DNA of 64,000 nucleotides from Xylocopa sonorina (lineage: Eukaryota; Arthropoda; Insecta; Hymenoptera; Apidae), in assembly GCF_050948175.1 (NCBI RefSeq), contig NW_027490127.1, positions 1,302,001 through 1,366,000 of the forward strand. Reading direction: 5' to 3'. Position 1 is the first letter of the stretch. Each line of letters starts with the position of its first letter. The notes beneath the pieces are model-generated. The model had not been told where the DNA came from and did no database searches. It worked only from the letters and a program-made list of their open reading frames with translations. Shown piece by piece: positions 43,867 through 58,011 of the stretch. A program made the position numbers and the translations under genes.

Positions 43867-44437
43867 TGTGGAGGAGGGTTCGTTATTAGAATGATCTGAC
43901 TAAGTCGTAGGTTGTTCACTTTTCTCTTTATTCTGGAGCGACTGCACTCGGCAAGTTCTCGAGATCAACTGTGTCTTTTTTGGTTCTCTTGTGTGCAGCC
44001 GCGTTTGTACATATACTTTCCGTTGCATGATTGGCTAAGTCGGTGCTTCGACCTTAGCCAATCATGTATTTGTTTATCTAGGTGCCGCCTCTTCTTGCGC
44101 CCTTAGCGCGTTTGCTTGGAAGGGCGGCAGCAGGTATAGTGGGCGCATTTTGTTATTTTAACATTTGGCAATGTAGCGGGGTTTCCGCTGGGTCTGGTTC
44201 TTCTCACGTCAAGGCTGTAGCCTCTTGACCGTAGGCCTAGACCCTTTCTGGAAACCCTCGGTTTATGGAGTCCGCGTGTGTTACTGAGGTCGTCGACTAA
44301 GATTTACAACTAACATGTGGAGAAAGTTCGTTAAGGACGTCTTCTCAAAAGTAACTTATTTGTGCGCATACCATAAATCGTGCTAGCTGCTTGTAGCGAA
44401 AAAGGTCTTCTATTATACCTCGATGCTAGCCGCTACA
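43867..44437 (-). repeat. Gypsy-1 5' LTR (571 bp)
   Basis: Same ends and length as the 3' LTR, with one visible difference (position 44,144). The matching small open frame at 43,912-44,106 is LTR sequence. As the 5' LTR in minus orientation it should carry the element's promoter; I cannot place the start site. Confidence 0.95.
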
Positions 44438-47400
44438 TATTCATTGCGAAGTTACATGTATACCTCGTATTCACTTCATAAGTATGTAAATGCGACACTT
44501 CCTTGCCAGGAAATAGCGTTTGCAGATATCTCCGTATCGAAGCAATAGAGTTCTAATGCTTCTTAAAACGAGATGTCGCATCTCATTTATTTGCTTCACG
44601 ATAAGATATAATATTCATTGCGAAGTGTCATGTATACCTCGAATTCACTTCAAAAGAATGTAAATGCGACACTTGCATGCTAGGAAATAGCGTTTGCAGA
44701 TGTCTATATTCCGAAGCAAGAGTTCTAATGCTTCTTAAAACGCGATATCGCATCCCATTTCTATGTTTCATGATGAGATATAAAATTCATAGCGAAATGT
44801 TACTTATTCCTCGCATACACTTCAAATGAATGTAAATACGACACTTTATTGCTAGGAAATAGCGTTTGCAGATGTCTACGTATCGAAGCAATTGTGTTCT
44901 AATGATTCTTAAAACGCGATATCGCATCTCATTTCTATGTTTCATGATAAGATATAATATTCATTGTGGAGTGCCATGCATACCTCGTTTTCACTTCAAA
45001 AGAATGTAAATGCGACACTTCCTTGCTAGGAAGTAGCCTTTGCAGATGTCTACGTATTGAAGCAATAGAGTTCTAAAGCTTCTTGAAACGCGATATCGCA
45101 TCTCATTTCTATGTTTCATGATAAGATATAATATACATTGCGAAGTGTCATGTATACCTCGCATACACTTCAAATGAATGTAAATGCGACACTACCTTGC
45201 TAGGAAATAGCGTTGGCAGATGTCTACATATCGTAGCAATAGGGTTCTAATGCTTCTTAAAACGAGATATCGCATCTCATCTCTATGTTTCATGATAAGA
45301 TATAATACTTATTGCGAAGTGTCATGTATACCTCGTATTCACTTCAAAAGAATGTAAATGCAACACTTCCTTCCTAGGAAATAGCGTTCGAAGATATCTA
45401 CGTATTGAAGCACTAGAGTTCTAAATCTTCTTAAAACAAGATATCGCATCTCATTTCTACGTTTCGTGATAAGATATAATATTCATTGCGAAGTGTCATG
45501 TGATCCTCGAATTCACATCAAAAGAATGTAAATGCGACACTGCCTTGCTGGAAAGTAGTGTTTGCAGATGTCTACGTATCGAAGCAATAGAGTTCTAAAG
45601 CTTCTTGAAACGCGATATCGCATCTCATTCCTACTTCAAATGAATGTAAATGCGACACTTCCTTGCTAGGAAATAGCGATGGAGATGTCTACGTATCGAA
45701 GCAATAGGGTTCTTATGCTTCTTAAATCGCCATATCGCATCTCATTTCTATGTTTCATGGTAAGATATAATATTCATTGCGTAGTGTCTTGTATATCTCG
45801 CATACACTTCAAAAGAATATAAATGCGATGCTTCCTTGCTAGGAAGTAGCGTTTGCAGATGCCTACGTATCGAAGCAATAGAGTTCTAATGCTTCTTAAA
45901 TCGCGATATAGCAGCACATTTCTATGTTTCATTATAAGATATAATATTCATTGCCAAGTGTCATGTGCACCTAGTATTCCTTTCAAAAAAATGTAAATGC
46001 GACTCTTCCATGCTAGGTAGTAGCGCTTGCAGATGTCAACGTATCGAGCAATAGGGTTCTAATGCTTCTTAAATCACAATATCGCATCTCATTTCTATGT
46101 TTCATGATAAGATATAATATTTATTGTTGAGTGTTATGTATACCTCGTATTGACGTCAAAAGAATGTAAATACGACACTTCCTTGCTAGGAAATTGCGTC
46201 TGCAGATATCTACGTATCGTAGCAATAGAGTTCTAATGCTTCTTAAAAAGCGATATCGCATCTCATTTCTATGTTTCATGATAGGATATAATATTAATTG
46301 CGAAGTGCCATGTGTACCTCATTTTCACTTCAAACGTATATAAATGCGACACTTCCTTGCTAGGAAATTGCGTTTGCAGATGTCTATCTATCGAGGCAAT
46401 AGAGTTCTAATACTTCTTAAAACGCGATATCGCATCTCATTTCTATGTTTCATGATAAGATATATTCATTGCGAAGTGTCACTTATACCTCGAATGCACT
46501 TCAAATGAATGTAAATGCGACACTTCCTTGCTAGGAAATAGCGTTTGCAAATGCCTACGTATCGAAGCAATAGGGTTCTAGTGCTTCTTAAAACGCGATA
46601 TCGATCCTCATTTCTATGTTTCATGATGAGCTATGACATTCATTGTGGTGTGTTATGTATACCTAGTATTCACCTCAAAAAAATGTAAATGCGACACTTC
46701 CTTGCCAGGAAATAGCGTTTGCAGGTATCTACGTATCGTAGCAACAGAGTTCTAATGCTTCTTAAAACGCGATATCGCATCCCATTTTTATGTTTCATGA
46801 TAAGATATAATATTCATTGTGAAGTTTCACGTATTCCTCGTATTCACTTCAAACGAATGTAAATGCGGCACTTCCTTCTTAGGAAATAGCGTTTGCAGAT
46901 GTCTACGTACCGTAGCAAGCGTTTTATAATGCTTCTTAAAACGAGATATCGCATCTCATTTCTATGTTTCATGATAATATATAATATTCATTGTGCAATG
47001 TTATGTATACCTCGCATTCACTTCAAAAGAATATAAATGCGACACTTCCTTCTTAGGAAATAGCGTTTGCAGATGTCTACGTACCGTAGCAAGCGTTTTA
47101 TAATGCATCTTAAAACGCGATATCGCATCTCATATCTATGTCTCATGATAAGATATAATATTCATTGTGTAGTATTATGTATACCTGCTTTCACTTCAAA
47201 AGAATGTAAATGCGACACTTCCTTGCTAGGAAATAGCGTTTCTAGATGTCTACGTATCGAAGCAATATAGTAGTAATGCTTCTTAAAAAACGATATCGCA
47301 TCTCAGGTATATGTTGCATGATAAGATATAATATTCATTGCGAAGTGTTATGTATACCTCGTCAACACTTCAAACGAATGTAAATGTCACACGTCCTTGC

Positions 47401-48479
47401 TAGGAAGTGCGCTTCCAGATGTCTACGTATCGAAGCAATAGTGTTCTAGTGCTTCTTAAAACGCGATATCGCATCTCATTTCTATGTTTCATGGTATGAT
47501 ACAATATTCAATGCGAAGTGTTATGTATACCTCGTATTCACTTCAAAAGAATGTAAATGCTTGACACTTCCTTGCTACGGAGTAGCGTTTGCAGATGTCT
47601 GCGTATCGAAGCAATAGAGTTCTAATGCCTCTTGAAACGCGATATCGCATCTCGTTTCTATGTTTCATGATAAGATGTAATATTCATTGCGGAGTGTCAT
47701 GCATACCACGTATTCACTTCAAAAGAATGTAAATGCTTGACACTTCCTTGCTACGGAGTAGCGTTTGCAGATGTCTGCGTATCGAAGCAATAGAGTTCTA
47801 ATGCATCTTAAAACACGATATCGCATCTCATTCCTATGTCTCATGATAAGATATACTATTCATTGTGGAGTGTTATGTATACCATGTATTCGCATCAGAA
47901 CAATGTAAATGCGACACTTCCTTGCTAGGAAGTAGCGTTTTGCAGATGTCTACGTATCGAAGCGATAGAGTTCTAATGCATCTTAAAACGCGATATAGCA
48001 CACCACTTCTATGTCTCATGATAAGATATAATATTCATTGCGAAGTGTTATGTATTCCTCGTCTACACTTCGAATGAATGTAAATGCGACACGTCCTTGC
48101 TAGGAAATAGCGTTGGCAGATGTCCACGTATTGTAGCAATACATTTCTAATGCTCCTTAAATCGCGATATCGCAACTCATTTCTATGTCTCATGATAAGA
48201 TATAATTTTCATTGTGCAGTGTTATGTATATCTCGTCTACACTTCAAATGAATGTAAATGCGACACTTGCATGCTAGGAAATAGCGTTTGCAGGTATCTA
48301 CATATCGAAGCAATAGAGTTCTAGTGCTTCTCAAAACGCGATATCGCATCTCATTTCTATGTTTCATGATAAGATATAATACTCATTGCGAAGTGTTATG
48401 TTTTCCTCGTCCACACTTCAAATGACTGTAAATGCGACACTCCCTTGCAAGGAACTAGCGTTTGCAGTTGTCTACGTAT

Positions 48480-48909
48480 CGAAGCAATAGATTTCTAATG
48501 CTTCTTAAATTGCGATATCGCATCTCATTTCTATGTTTCATGTTAAGATATAATATTCATTCCGAAGTGTCACGTATACCTCGTATTCACTTCAAACTAA
48601 TGTAAATGCGACAATTCCTTGCTAGGAAGAACCGTCTGCAGATGTCTACGTATCGAAGCATTAGAGTTCTAATGCTACTTCTATCGCGATATCGCATCTC
48701 ATTTCTATGTTTGATGATAAGATATAATATTCGTTGCGATGTGTTATGTATTCCTTGTCTACACTTCAAAAGAATGTAAATGCAAGACTTCGTTGCTAGG
48801 AAATAGCGTTTCCAGATGTCTACGTACCGAAGCAATAGAGTTCTAATTCTTCTTAAAACGCGATATCGCATCTCATTTCTACGTTTCAAGATAAGATATA
48901 ATATTCATT
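48480..48909 (+). repeat. satellite A duplicated segment, copy 1 (offset 3,290 bp)
   Basis: About 430 bp matching 51,770-52,199 nearly perfectly, including private variants CAAACTAATGTAAATGCGAC, AAGAACCGTCTGCAGATG and TTTGATGATAAGATAT. Confidence 0.85.
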
Positions 48910-50280
48910 GTGGAGTGTTATGTATACCTCGTATTCACTTCAAAAGAATGTAAATGCGACTCTTCGTTTCTAGGAAATTACGTTTCCAGATGTCTACTTT
49001 TCGAAGCAATAGATTTCTAACGCTTCTTAAAACGCAATATCGCATCTCATTTCTACGTTTCATGATAAGATATAATATTCATTGTGCAGTGTTATGTATA
49101 TCTCGCCTACACTCCAAATGAATGTAAATGCGACACTTCCTTGCTATTAAATAGTGTTTGCAAACGTCTACGTATCATAGCAATAGAGTTCTAACGATTC
49201 TTAATTCGCGATATCGCATCTCATTTCTATGTTTCATGATAAGATATAATATTCATTGCGAATTGTTATGTATTCCTCGTATTCACTTCAGAAGAATGTA
49301 AATGCGACACATCCTTCTTAGGAAGTAGCGTTTGCAGATGTCTTCGTATCGATGCAATAGTCTTCTAATCCACCTTAAATCGCGATATCACATCTCATAT
49401 CTATGTTTCATGATAAGATATAATATTCAATGCGAAGTGACATGTATACTTCAGAAGAAAGTAAATGCGACACTTCCTTGCTAGGAAATAGCGTTTGCAG
49501 ATGTCTACGTATAGTAGCAATAGATTTCTAATGCCTTTTAAATCGCGATATCGCATCTCATTTCTATGTTTCATGATAAGATATAACATTCAATGTGGAG
49601 TGTTATGTATACCTCGCATACACTTCAAATGAATGTAAATGCGACACTTCCTTGCTAGGAAATAGCGATGGCAGACGTGTACGTATCGAGGCAATAGAGT
49701 TCTAATGCTGCTTAAATCGCGATATCGCATCTCATTTCTATGTTTCATGATAAGATATAATATTCATTGCGAATGATTATGTATATCTCGTCTACACTTA
49801 ATAAGAATGTAAAGGCGACACTTCCTTGCTTAGAAATAGCGTTTCCAGATGTCTACGTATCGAAGCAATAGAGTTTTAATGCTTCTTAAAACGCGATATC
49901 GTATCTCATTTCTATGTTTCATGATAGGATATAATATTCATTGCCAAGTGTCATGTATACCTCGTCTACACTTCAAGTGAATGTAAATGCGACACTTCCT
50001 TGCTAGGAAATAGCGTTTGCAAACGTCTACGTATCGTAGCAATAGAGTTCTAACGATTCTTAATTCGCGATATCGCATCTCATTTCTATGTTTCATGATA
50101 AGATATAATATTCATTGCGAAGTGTCATGTATACCACGTATTCACTTCAAGAGAATGTAAATGCGGCACTTCATTGCTAGGAAGTAGCGTTTGCAGATGT
50201 CTACTTATCGGAGCAATAGGGTTCTAATGCTTCTTGGAACGCGATACCGCATCTCATTTCTATGTTTCATGATAAGATAT

Positions 50281-51370
50281 AATATTCATTGCGAAGTGTC
50301 ATGAATACCTCGTATTCACTTCAAATGAATGTAAATGCTGCACTTCCTTGATTGGCAGTAGCGTTTGCAGATGTCTACGTATCGAAGCAACTGAGTTCCA
50401 ATGCTTCTTAAATCGCGAAACGCATCTAATTTCTATGTCTCATAATAAGATATAATATTCACTGTGCAGTGTTATGTGTACCTCGTATTCACTTCGAAAG
50501 AATGTAAATGCGACACTTCCATGCTAGGAAATAGCGTTTGCAGATGTCTACGTATCGTAGCAATAGCGTTCTAACGCTTCTTAGAAAGCGATATCGCATC
50601 TCATTTCTATGTCTCATAATATGATATAATATTCACTGTGCAGTGTTATGTATCCCTCGTATTCACTTCAAAAGAATGTAAGTGCAACACTTCCTTGCTA
50701 TTAGATAGCGATTGCAGATGTCTACGTATCGTAGCAATAGAATTCTAATACTTCTTAAATCGCGATATCGCATCTCGTTCCTGTGTTTCATCATAAGATA
50801 TAATATTCATTGTGGAGTGTTGTGTATACCTCGCATGCAAATCAAATGAATGTAAATGCGACATATCCTTTCTAGGAAATAGCGTTTCCAGATGTCTACG
50901 TATCGAAGAAGTAGAGTTCTAATGCTTCTTAAAACGCGATATCGCATCACATTTCTATGTTTCATGACAAGATATAATATTCATTGTGGAGTGTCACGTA
51001 TGCCTCGTATTCACTTCAAAAGAATGTAAGTGCGACACTTCCTTGCTAGGAAGTAGCGTTTGCAGATGTCTACGTATCGTAGCAATTTAGTTCTAATGCT
51101 TCATAAAACGCTATGTCGCATCTCATTTCTATGTTCCATGATAAGCTATAGTATTCATTGCGAAGTGTCACGTATGCCTCGTATTCACTTCAAAAGAATG
51201 TAAATACGACACTTCCTTCCTAGGAAATAGCGTCTGCAGATATCTACGTATCGTAGTAATAGAGTTCTAATTCTTCTTAAAACGCATATCGCATCTCATT
51301 TCTATGTTTCATGATAAGATATAGTATTCATTGCGAAGTGTCATGTATACCTCGCACACACTTCAAATGA
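50281..51370 (+). repeat. satellite A duplicated segment, copy 1 (offset 1,909 bp)
   Basis: About 1.1 kb matching 52,190-53,279. Private variants include GTCATGAATACCTCG, TGATTGGCAGTAGCG, ATCGCGAAACGCATC and TTGCTATTAGATAGCGATTG. The offset equals 11 monomers. It adjoins the 48,480/51,770 duplication on the copy side (52,199), so two sources are joined there. Confidence 0.85.
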
Positions 51371-51769
51371 ATGTAATTGCGTCACTTCCTTGCTAGGAAA
51401 TAGCGTTTCCAGATATCTACGTATCGTAGCAATAGAGTTCTAAAGCTTCTTAAAACGCGATATCGCTCCTCATTTCTGGTTCATGATAAGATATAATATT
51501 CATTGTGGAGTGTTATGTATATCTCGTACATACTTCAGATGAATGTAAATGCGACACTTCCTTGCCAGGATGTAGCGTTTGCAGAAGTCTACGTATCGAA
51601 GCAATAGAGTTCTAATGCCTTATAAATGGCGATATCGCATCTCATTTCTGTGCCTCATGATAAGATATAATATACTTACGAAGTGTTATGTATTCCTCGT
51701 CTACACTTCAAATGAATGATAATGCGTCACTTGCTTGCTAGGAAATAGCGTTTGCAGATGTCTACGTAT

Positions 51770-52199
51770 CGAAGCAATAGTGTTCTAATGCTTCTTAAAT
51801 TGCGATATCGCATCTCATTTCTATGTTTCATGCTAAGATATAATATTCATTCCAAAGTGTCACGTATACCTCGTATTCACTTCAAACTAATGTAAATGCG
51901 ACAATTCCTTGCTAGGAAGAACCGTCTGCAGATGTCTACGTATCGAAGCATTAGAGTTCTAATGCTACTTCTATCGCGATATCGCATCTCATTTCTATGT
52001 TTGATGATAAGATATAATATTCGTTGCGATGTGTTATGTATTCCTTGTCTACACTTCAAAAGAATGTAAATGCAAGACTTCGTTGCTAGGAAATAGCGTT
52101 TCCAGATGTCTACGTACCGAAGCAATAGAGTTCTAATTCTTCTTAAAACGCGATATCGCATCTCATTTCTACGTTTCAAGATAAGATATAATATTCATT
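51770..52199 (+). repeat. satellite A duplicated segment, copy 2 (offset 3,290 bp)
   Basis: Partner of 48,480-48,909. It joins at about 52,199 to the copy of 50,281-51,370. Confidence 0.85.
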
Positions 52200-53279
52200 G
52201 CGAAGTGTCATGAATACCTCGTATTCACTTCAAATGAATGTAAATGCTGCACTTCCTTGATTGGCAGTAGCGTTTGCAGATGTCTACGTATCGAAGCAAC
52301 TGAGTTCCAATGCTTCTTAAATCGCGAAACGCATCTAATTTCTATGTCTCATAATAAGATATAATATTCACTGTGCAGTGTTATGTATACCTCGTATTCA
52401 CTTCGAAAGAATGTAAATGCGACACTTCCATGCTAGGAAATAGCGTTTGCAGATGTCTACGTATCGTAGCAATAGCGTTCTAACGCTTCTTAGAAAGCGA
52501 TATCGCATCTCATTTCTATGTCTCATAATATGATATAATATTCACTGTGCAGTGTTATGTATCCCTCGTATTCACTTCAAAAGAATGTAAGTGCAACACT
52601 TCCTTGCTATTAGATAGCGATTGCAGATGTCTACGTATCGTAGCAATAGAATTCTAATACTTCTTAAATCGCGATATCGCATCTCGTTCCTGTATTTCAT
52701 CATAAGATATAATATTCATTGTGGAGTGTTGTGTATACCTCGCATGCAAATCAAATGAATGTAAATGCGACATATCCTTTCTAGGAAATAGCGTTTCCAG
52801 ATGTCTACGTATCGAAGAAGTAGAGTTCTAATGCTTCTTAAAACGCGATATCGCATCACATTTCTATGTTTCATGACAAGATATAATATTCATTGTGGAG
52901 TGTCACGTATGCCTCGTATTCACTTCAAAAGAATGTAAGTGCGACACTTCCTTGCTAGGAAGTAGCGTTTGCAGATGTCTACGTATCGTAGCAATTTAGT
53001 TCTAATGCTTCATAAAACGCTATGTCGCATCTCATTTCTATGTTCCATGATAAGCTATAGTATTCATTGCGAAGTGTCACGTATGCCTCGTATTCACTTC
53101 AAAAGAATGTAAATACGACACTTCCTTCCTAAGAAATAGCGTCTGCAGATATCTACGTATCGTAGTAATAGAGTTCTAATTCTTCTTAAAACGCATATCG
53201 CATCTCATTTCTATGTTTCATGATAAGATATAGTATTCATTGCGAAGTGTCATGTATACCTCGCATACACTTCAAATGA
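52190..53279 (+). repeat. satellite A duplicated segment, copy 2 (offset 1,909 bp)
   Basis: Partner of 50,281-51,370; a few single-base differences separate the copies. Confidence 0.85.
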
Positions 53280-55930
53280 ATGTAAAAGCGACACTTCCTT
53301 GCTAGGAAATAGCGTTTGCAGATGTCATCGAAACGTAGAATTAGAGTTCAAGTGCTTCTCATAACGCTGTATCGCAACACATTTCTATGTTTCATGATAT
53401 GGTATAATATTCATTGCGACGTGTCATGTATACCTCGTCCTCACTTCAAAAGAATGTAAATGCAACACTTCCTTCCTTGGAAATAGCGTTTGCAGAACTC
53501 TACGTATCGTAGCTATAGAGTTCTAAAGCTTCTTATAACAAGATATCGCATCACATTTCTATGTTTCATGATAGGATATAATATTCAATGCGAAGTGTCA
53601 CTTATACCTCGCATACACTTCAAACGAATGCAAATGCGACACTCCATTGTTAGGAAATAGCGTTTGCAGATGTCTACGTATCGTAGCAATAGAGTTCTGA
53701 CGCTTCCTAAAACAAGATATCGCGACTCATTTCTATGTTTCACGAGAAGATACAATTTTCATTGCGAAGTGTCATGTGCACCTCGTATTCACGTCAAAGG
53801 AATGTAAATGCGACACTTCCTTGCTAGGAAATAGCGTTTGCAGATGTCTGCGTATCGAAGCAATAGGGTTCTAATGCTTCTTAAGACGCGATATAGCATC
53901 TCACTTCTACGTTTTATGATAAGATATAATATTCATTGCGGAGTGTCATGCATACTTCGTATTCACTTCCAAAGAATGTAAATGCGACACATTCTTCCTA
54001 GGAAATAGCGTTTGCAGATGTCTACGTATCGTAGTAATAGAGTTCTGATGCTTCTTAAAACGTGATATCACATCTCATTTCTATGTTTCATGATGTGATA
54101 TGATACTCATTGCGAAGTGTTACGCATACCTCGTGTACACTTCAATTGAATGAATGTGCCAGACTTCCATGCTAGGAATTAGCGTTTCCAGATGTCTACG
54201 TATCGAAGCAATAGAGTTCTAATGCTTCTTAAATCGCCAAATCGCATCACATTTCTATGTTTCATGATAAGATATAATATTCATTGTGGAATGATATGTA
54301 TACCTCGCATTCACTTCAAAAGAATGTAAATGCGACACTTCCTTGCTAGGGAATAGCGTTCGCAGATGTCTACGTATCGTAGCAAAAGTGTTCTAATGCT
54401 TCTTAAAACGCGATACCGCTCCTCATTTCTATGTTTCACGATAAGATATAGTTTTCATTGTGGAGTGTTATGTATACCTCGTATTCACCTCAAATGAAAG
54501 TAAATGCGACACTTCCTTGCTAGGAAATAGCGTTTGCAGATTTCTACGTATCGTAGCAATAGTGTTCTAACGCTTCCTAAAACAAGATATCGGGACTCAT
54601 TTCTATGTTTCATGAGAAGATATAATATTCATTCCGGAGTGTCATGGACACCTCGTATTAACGTCAAAGGAATATAAATGCGACACTTCCTTGCTAGGAA
54701 ATAGCGTTTGCAGATGTCTACGTATCGTAGCAATAGAATTCTGATGCATCTTAAAGCGGGATACAGCATCTCATTTCTATGTTTAATGATAAGATATAAT
54801 ATTCATTGTGGAGTGTTATGTATACCTCGTGTTCACATCAATAGAATGTAAATGCGAAACTTCCTTGCTAGGAAGTACTGTTTGCAGATGACTACGTATC
54901 GTAGCAATAGAGTTCTAACTCTTCCTAAAACACGATATCGCGACTCATTTCTATGTTTCATGAGAAGATATAATATTCATTGCGAAGTGCCATGTACACC
55001 TCGTATTCACGTCAAAGGAGTGTAAATGCGACACTTCCTTCCTAGGAAATAGCGTTTGCAGATATCTACGTATCGTAGCAATAGAGTTCTAATATTTCTT
55101 AAAACGAGATATAGCATCTCATTTCTATGTTTTAGGATAAGATATAATATTCATTGCGGATTGTCATGTATACTTCGTATTCACTTCAAAAGAATGTGAA
55201 TGCGACACTTGCTTTCTAGGTAATAGCGTTTCCAGATGTCTACGTATCGTAGCAATAGATTTCTAATGCTTCTCAAAACACGATATCGCATCTCATTTCT
55301 ATGTTTCATGATAAGATATAAAATTCATTTTGGAGTGTTATGTATACCTCGTATTCACATCAAAAGAATGTAAATACGACACTTCAATGCTAGGAAATAG
55401 CGTTTGCAGATGTCTACGTATTGTAGCAATAGAGTTCTAATGCTTCTTAAAACGCGATATCGCATCTCATTTCTATGTTTCATCATAAGATACAATATTC
55501 GTTGAGGAGGGTTATGTATATCTTGTCTACACTTCAAATGAATATAAATGCGACACTTACTTTCTAGCAAACTACGTTTCCAGATGTCTACGTATCGTAG
55601 AAATAGAGCTCTGGTGCTTCTCAAACCGCGATATCGCATCTCATTTCTACGTTTCATCATAAGATATAATATTCATTGCGAAGTGTTATGTATTCCTCGT
55701 CTACACTTCAAATGAATGTAAATGCGACACTTCCTTTCTAGGAAATATCGTTTCCTGATGTCTACGTATCGAGGCAATAGAGTTCTAATGCTTCTTAATT
55801 CGCAATATCGCATCTCATTTCTATGTTTCTTGCTAAGATATAATATTCATAGTGCAGTGTTATGTATAGCTCGCATTCACTTCAAAGGGATGTAAGTGCG
55901 ACACTTCCTTGCTATTAAATAGCGTTTGCA

Positions 55931-56405
55931 GAAGTCTACGTATCGAAGCAATAGAGTTCTAATGCCTTATAAATCGCGATATCGCATCTCATTTCTGTGC
56001 CTCATGATAAGATATAATATACTTACGAAGTGTTATGTATTCCTCGTCTACACTTCAAATGAATGTAAATGCAGCACTTCCTTGCTAGGAAATAGCGTTT
56101 GCAGATGTCTCCGTGTCGTAGCAATAGAATTCTAATGCTTCTTAAAACGCGATATCGCATCGCATTCCTTTGTTTCATGATAAGCTATAATATTCTTTGC
56201 GAAGTGTCATGTATACCTTGTATTCACTTCAAAGGAATGTAAATGCGACACATCGTTGCTAGGAAATAGCGTTTGCAGATGTCTACGTATCGTAGCAATA
56301 GAGTTCTAATGCTTCTTAAAACGCGATATCGCATCTCATTCCTAAGTTTCATGATAAGATATAATATTCTTTGCGAAGTGTCATGTATACCTCGTATTCA
56401 CTTCA
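55931..56405 (+). repeat. satellite A duplicated segment, copy 1 (offset 2,081 bp)
   Basis: About 475 bp matching 58,012-58,486, with private variants TCTAATGCCTTATAAATCGC, TGTGCCTCATGATAAG and AATATACTTACGAAGTG. The offset equals 12 monomers. The GCCTTATAAATCGCG variant also occurs near 51,620 (as GCCTTATAAATGGCG), 57,690 and 63,430, so this sub-family has spread more widely. Confidence 0.82.
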
Positions 56406-58011
56406 AAAGAATGTAAATTCGACGCTTCCTTGCTAGGAAATAGCGTTTGCAGAAGTCTACGTATCGTAGCAATGGTGTTCTAATGCTTCTCAAAACGCGA
56501 TATCGCATCTCATTTCTATGTTTCATGATACCATATAATATTCATTGCGAAGTGTCATGTGTACCTCGGATACACATCAAATGAATGTAAATGCGACACT
56601 TCCTTGCTAGGAAATAGAGTTTGCAGATATCTACGTATCGAAGCAATAGAGTTGTAATGCTTTTTAAAACGAGATATAGCATCTCATTTCAACGTGTCAT
56701 GATAAGATATAATATTCACTGCGAAGTGTTATGTATTCCTCGTCCACACTTCAAATGAATGTAAATGCAGCTCTTCCTTGCTAGGAAATAGCGTTTGCAG
56801 ATGTCTCCGTATCGAAGCAGTAGAGTTCTAAAGCTTCTTAAAACGCGATATCGCTCCTCATTTCTGGTTCATGATAAGATATAATATTCATTGTGGAGTG
56901 TTATGTATATCTCGTATTCACTTCAGATGAATGTAAATGCAACACTTCCTTGCTAGGATATAGCAATGGCAGATGTCTACGTATGGACGCAACAGAGTAC
57001 TAATGCTTCTTAAAACGAGATATTGCATCTCACTCCTATGTTTTACGATAAGATATAATATTCATTGCGGAGTGTCATGTATACATCGTATTCACTTCAA
57101 AAGAATGTAAATGCGACACATCCTTGCTAGGAAGTAGCGTTTGCAGATGTCTACGTATCGAAGCAATAGAGTTCTAATGCTTCTCCAAACGCGATATCGC
57201 ATCTCATTTCTATGTTTCACGATAAGATATAATATTCATTGCGCAGTGTCATGTGTACCTCGCATACACATCAAACGAATGTAAATGCGACACTTCCTTG
57301 CTAGTAAATAGCGTTTGCAGATATCTACGTATCGAAGCAATAGAGTTCTAATGCTTCTTAAAACGAGATATCGCATCTCATTTCAACGTTTCATGATGAG
57401 ATATAATATTCATTGCGAAGTGTTATGTATTCCTCGTCCACACTTCAAATGAATGTAAATGCAGCACTTCCTTGCTAGGAAATAGCGTTTGCAGATGTCT
57501 CCGTATCGAAGCAGTAGAGTTCTAAAGCTTCTTAAAACGCGATATTTCTCCTCATTTCTGGTTCATGATAAGATATAATATTCATTGTGGAGTGTTATGT
57601 ATACCTCGTATTCACTTCAGATGAATGTAAATGCGACACTTCCTTGCTAGGATATAGCGTTTGCAAAAGTCTACGTATCGAAGCAATAGAGTTCTAATGC
57701 CTTATAAATCGCGATATCGCATCTCATTTCTATGTTTCATGACAAGATATAATATTCATTGTGGAGTGTTATGCATACCTCGTATTCACTTCAGATGAAT
57801 GTAAATGCGACACTTCCTTCCTAGGAAATAGCGTTTCCAGATATCTACGTATCGTAGCAATAGAGTTCTAAAGCTTCTTAAAACGCGATATCGCTCCTCA
57901 TTTCTGGTTCATGATAAGATATAATATTCATTGTGGAGTGTTATGTATATCTCGCATATACTTCAGATGAATGTAAATGCGACACTTCCTTGCCAGGATG
58001 TAGCGTTTGCA

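Larger units (their letters stand above)
39661..44437 (-). mobile_element. young Gypsy-type LTR retrotransposon (Gypsy-1, 4,777 bp) inserted in satellite A
   Basis: Two 571 bp LTRs flank, in minus-strand order, a primer site, a largely deleted gag, protease, RT, RNase H, integrase and a polypurine tract. A TATT duplication brackets it. By eye the LTRs differ at a single base (G at 39,938, C at 44,144), so insertion was recent. It is far more GC-rich than the satellite. Most of gag is missing and pol has one in-frame stop, so this copy would need proteins from elsewhere. No envelope gene is present. Confidence 0.95.
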
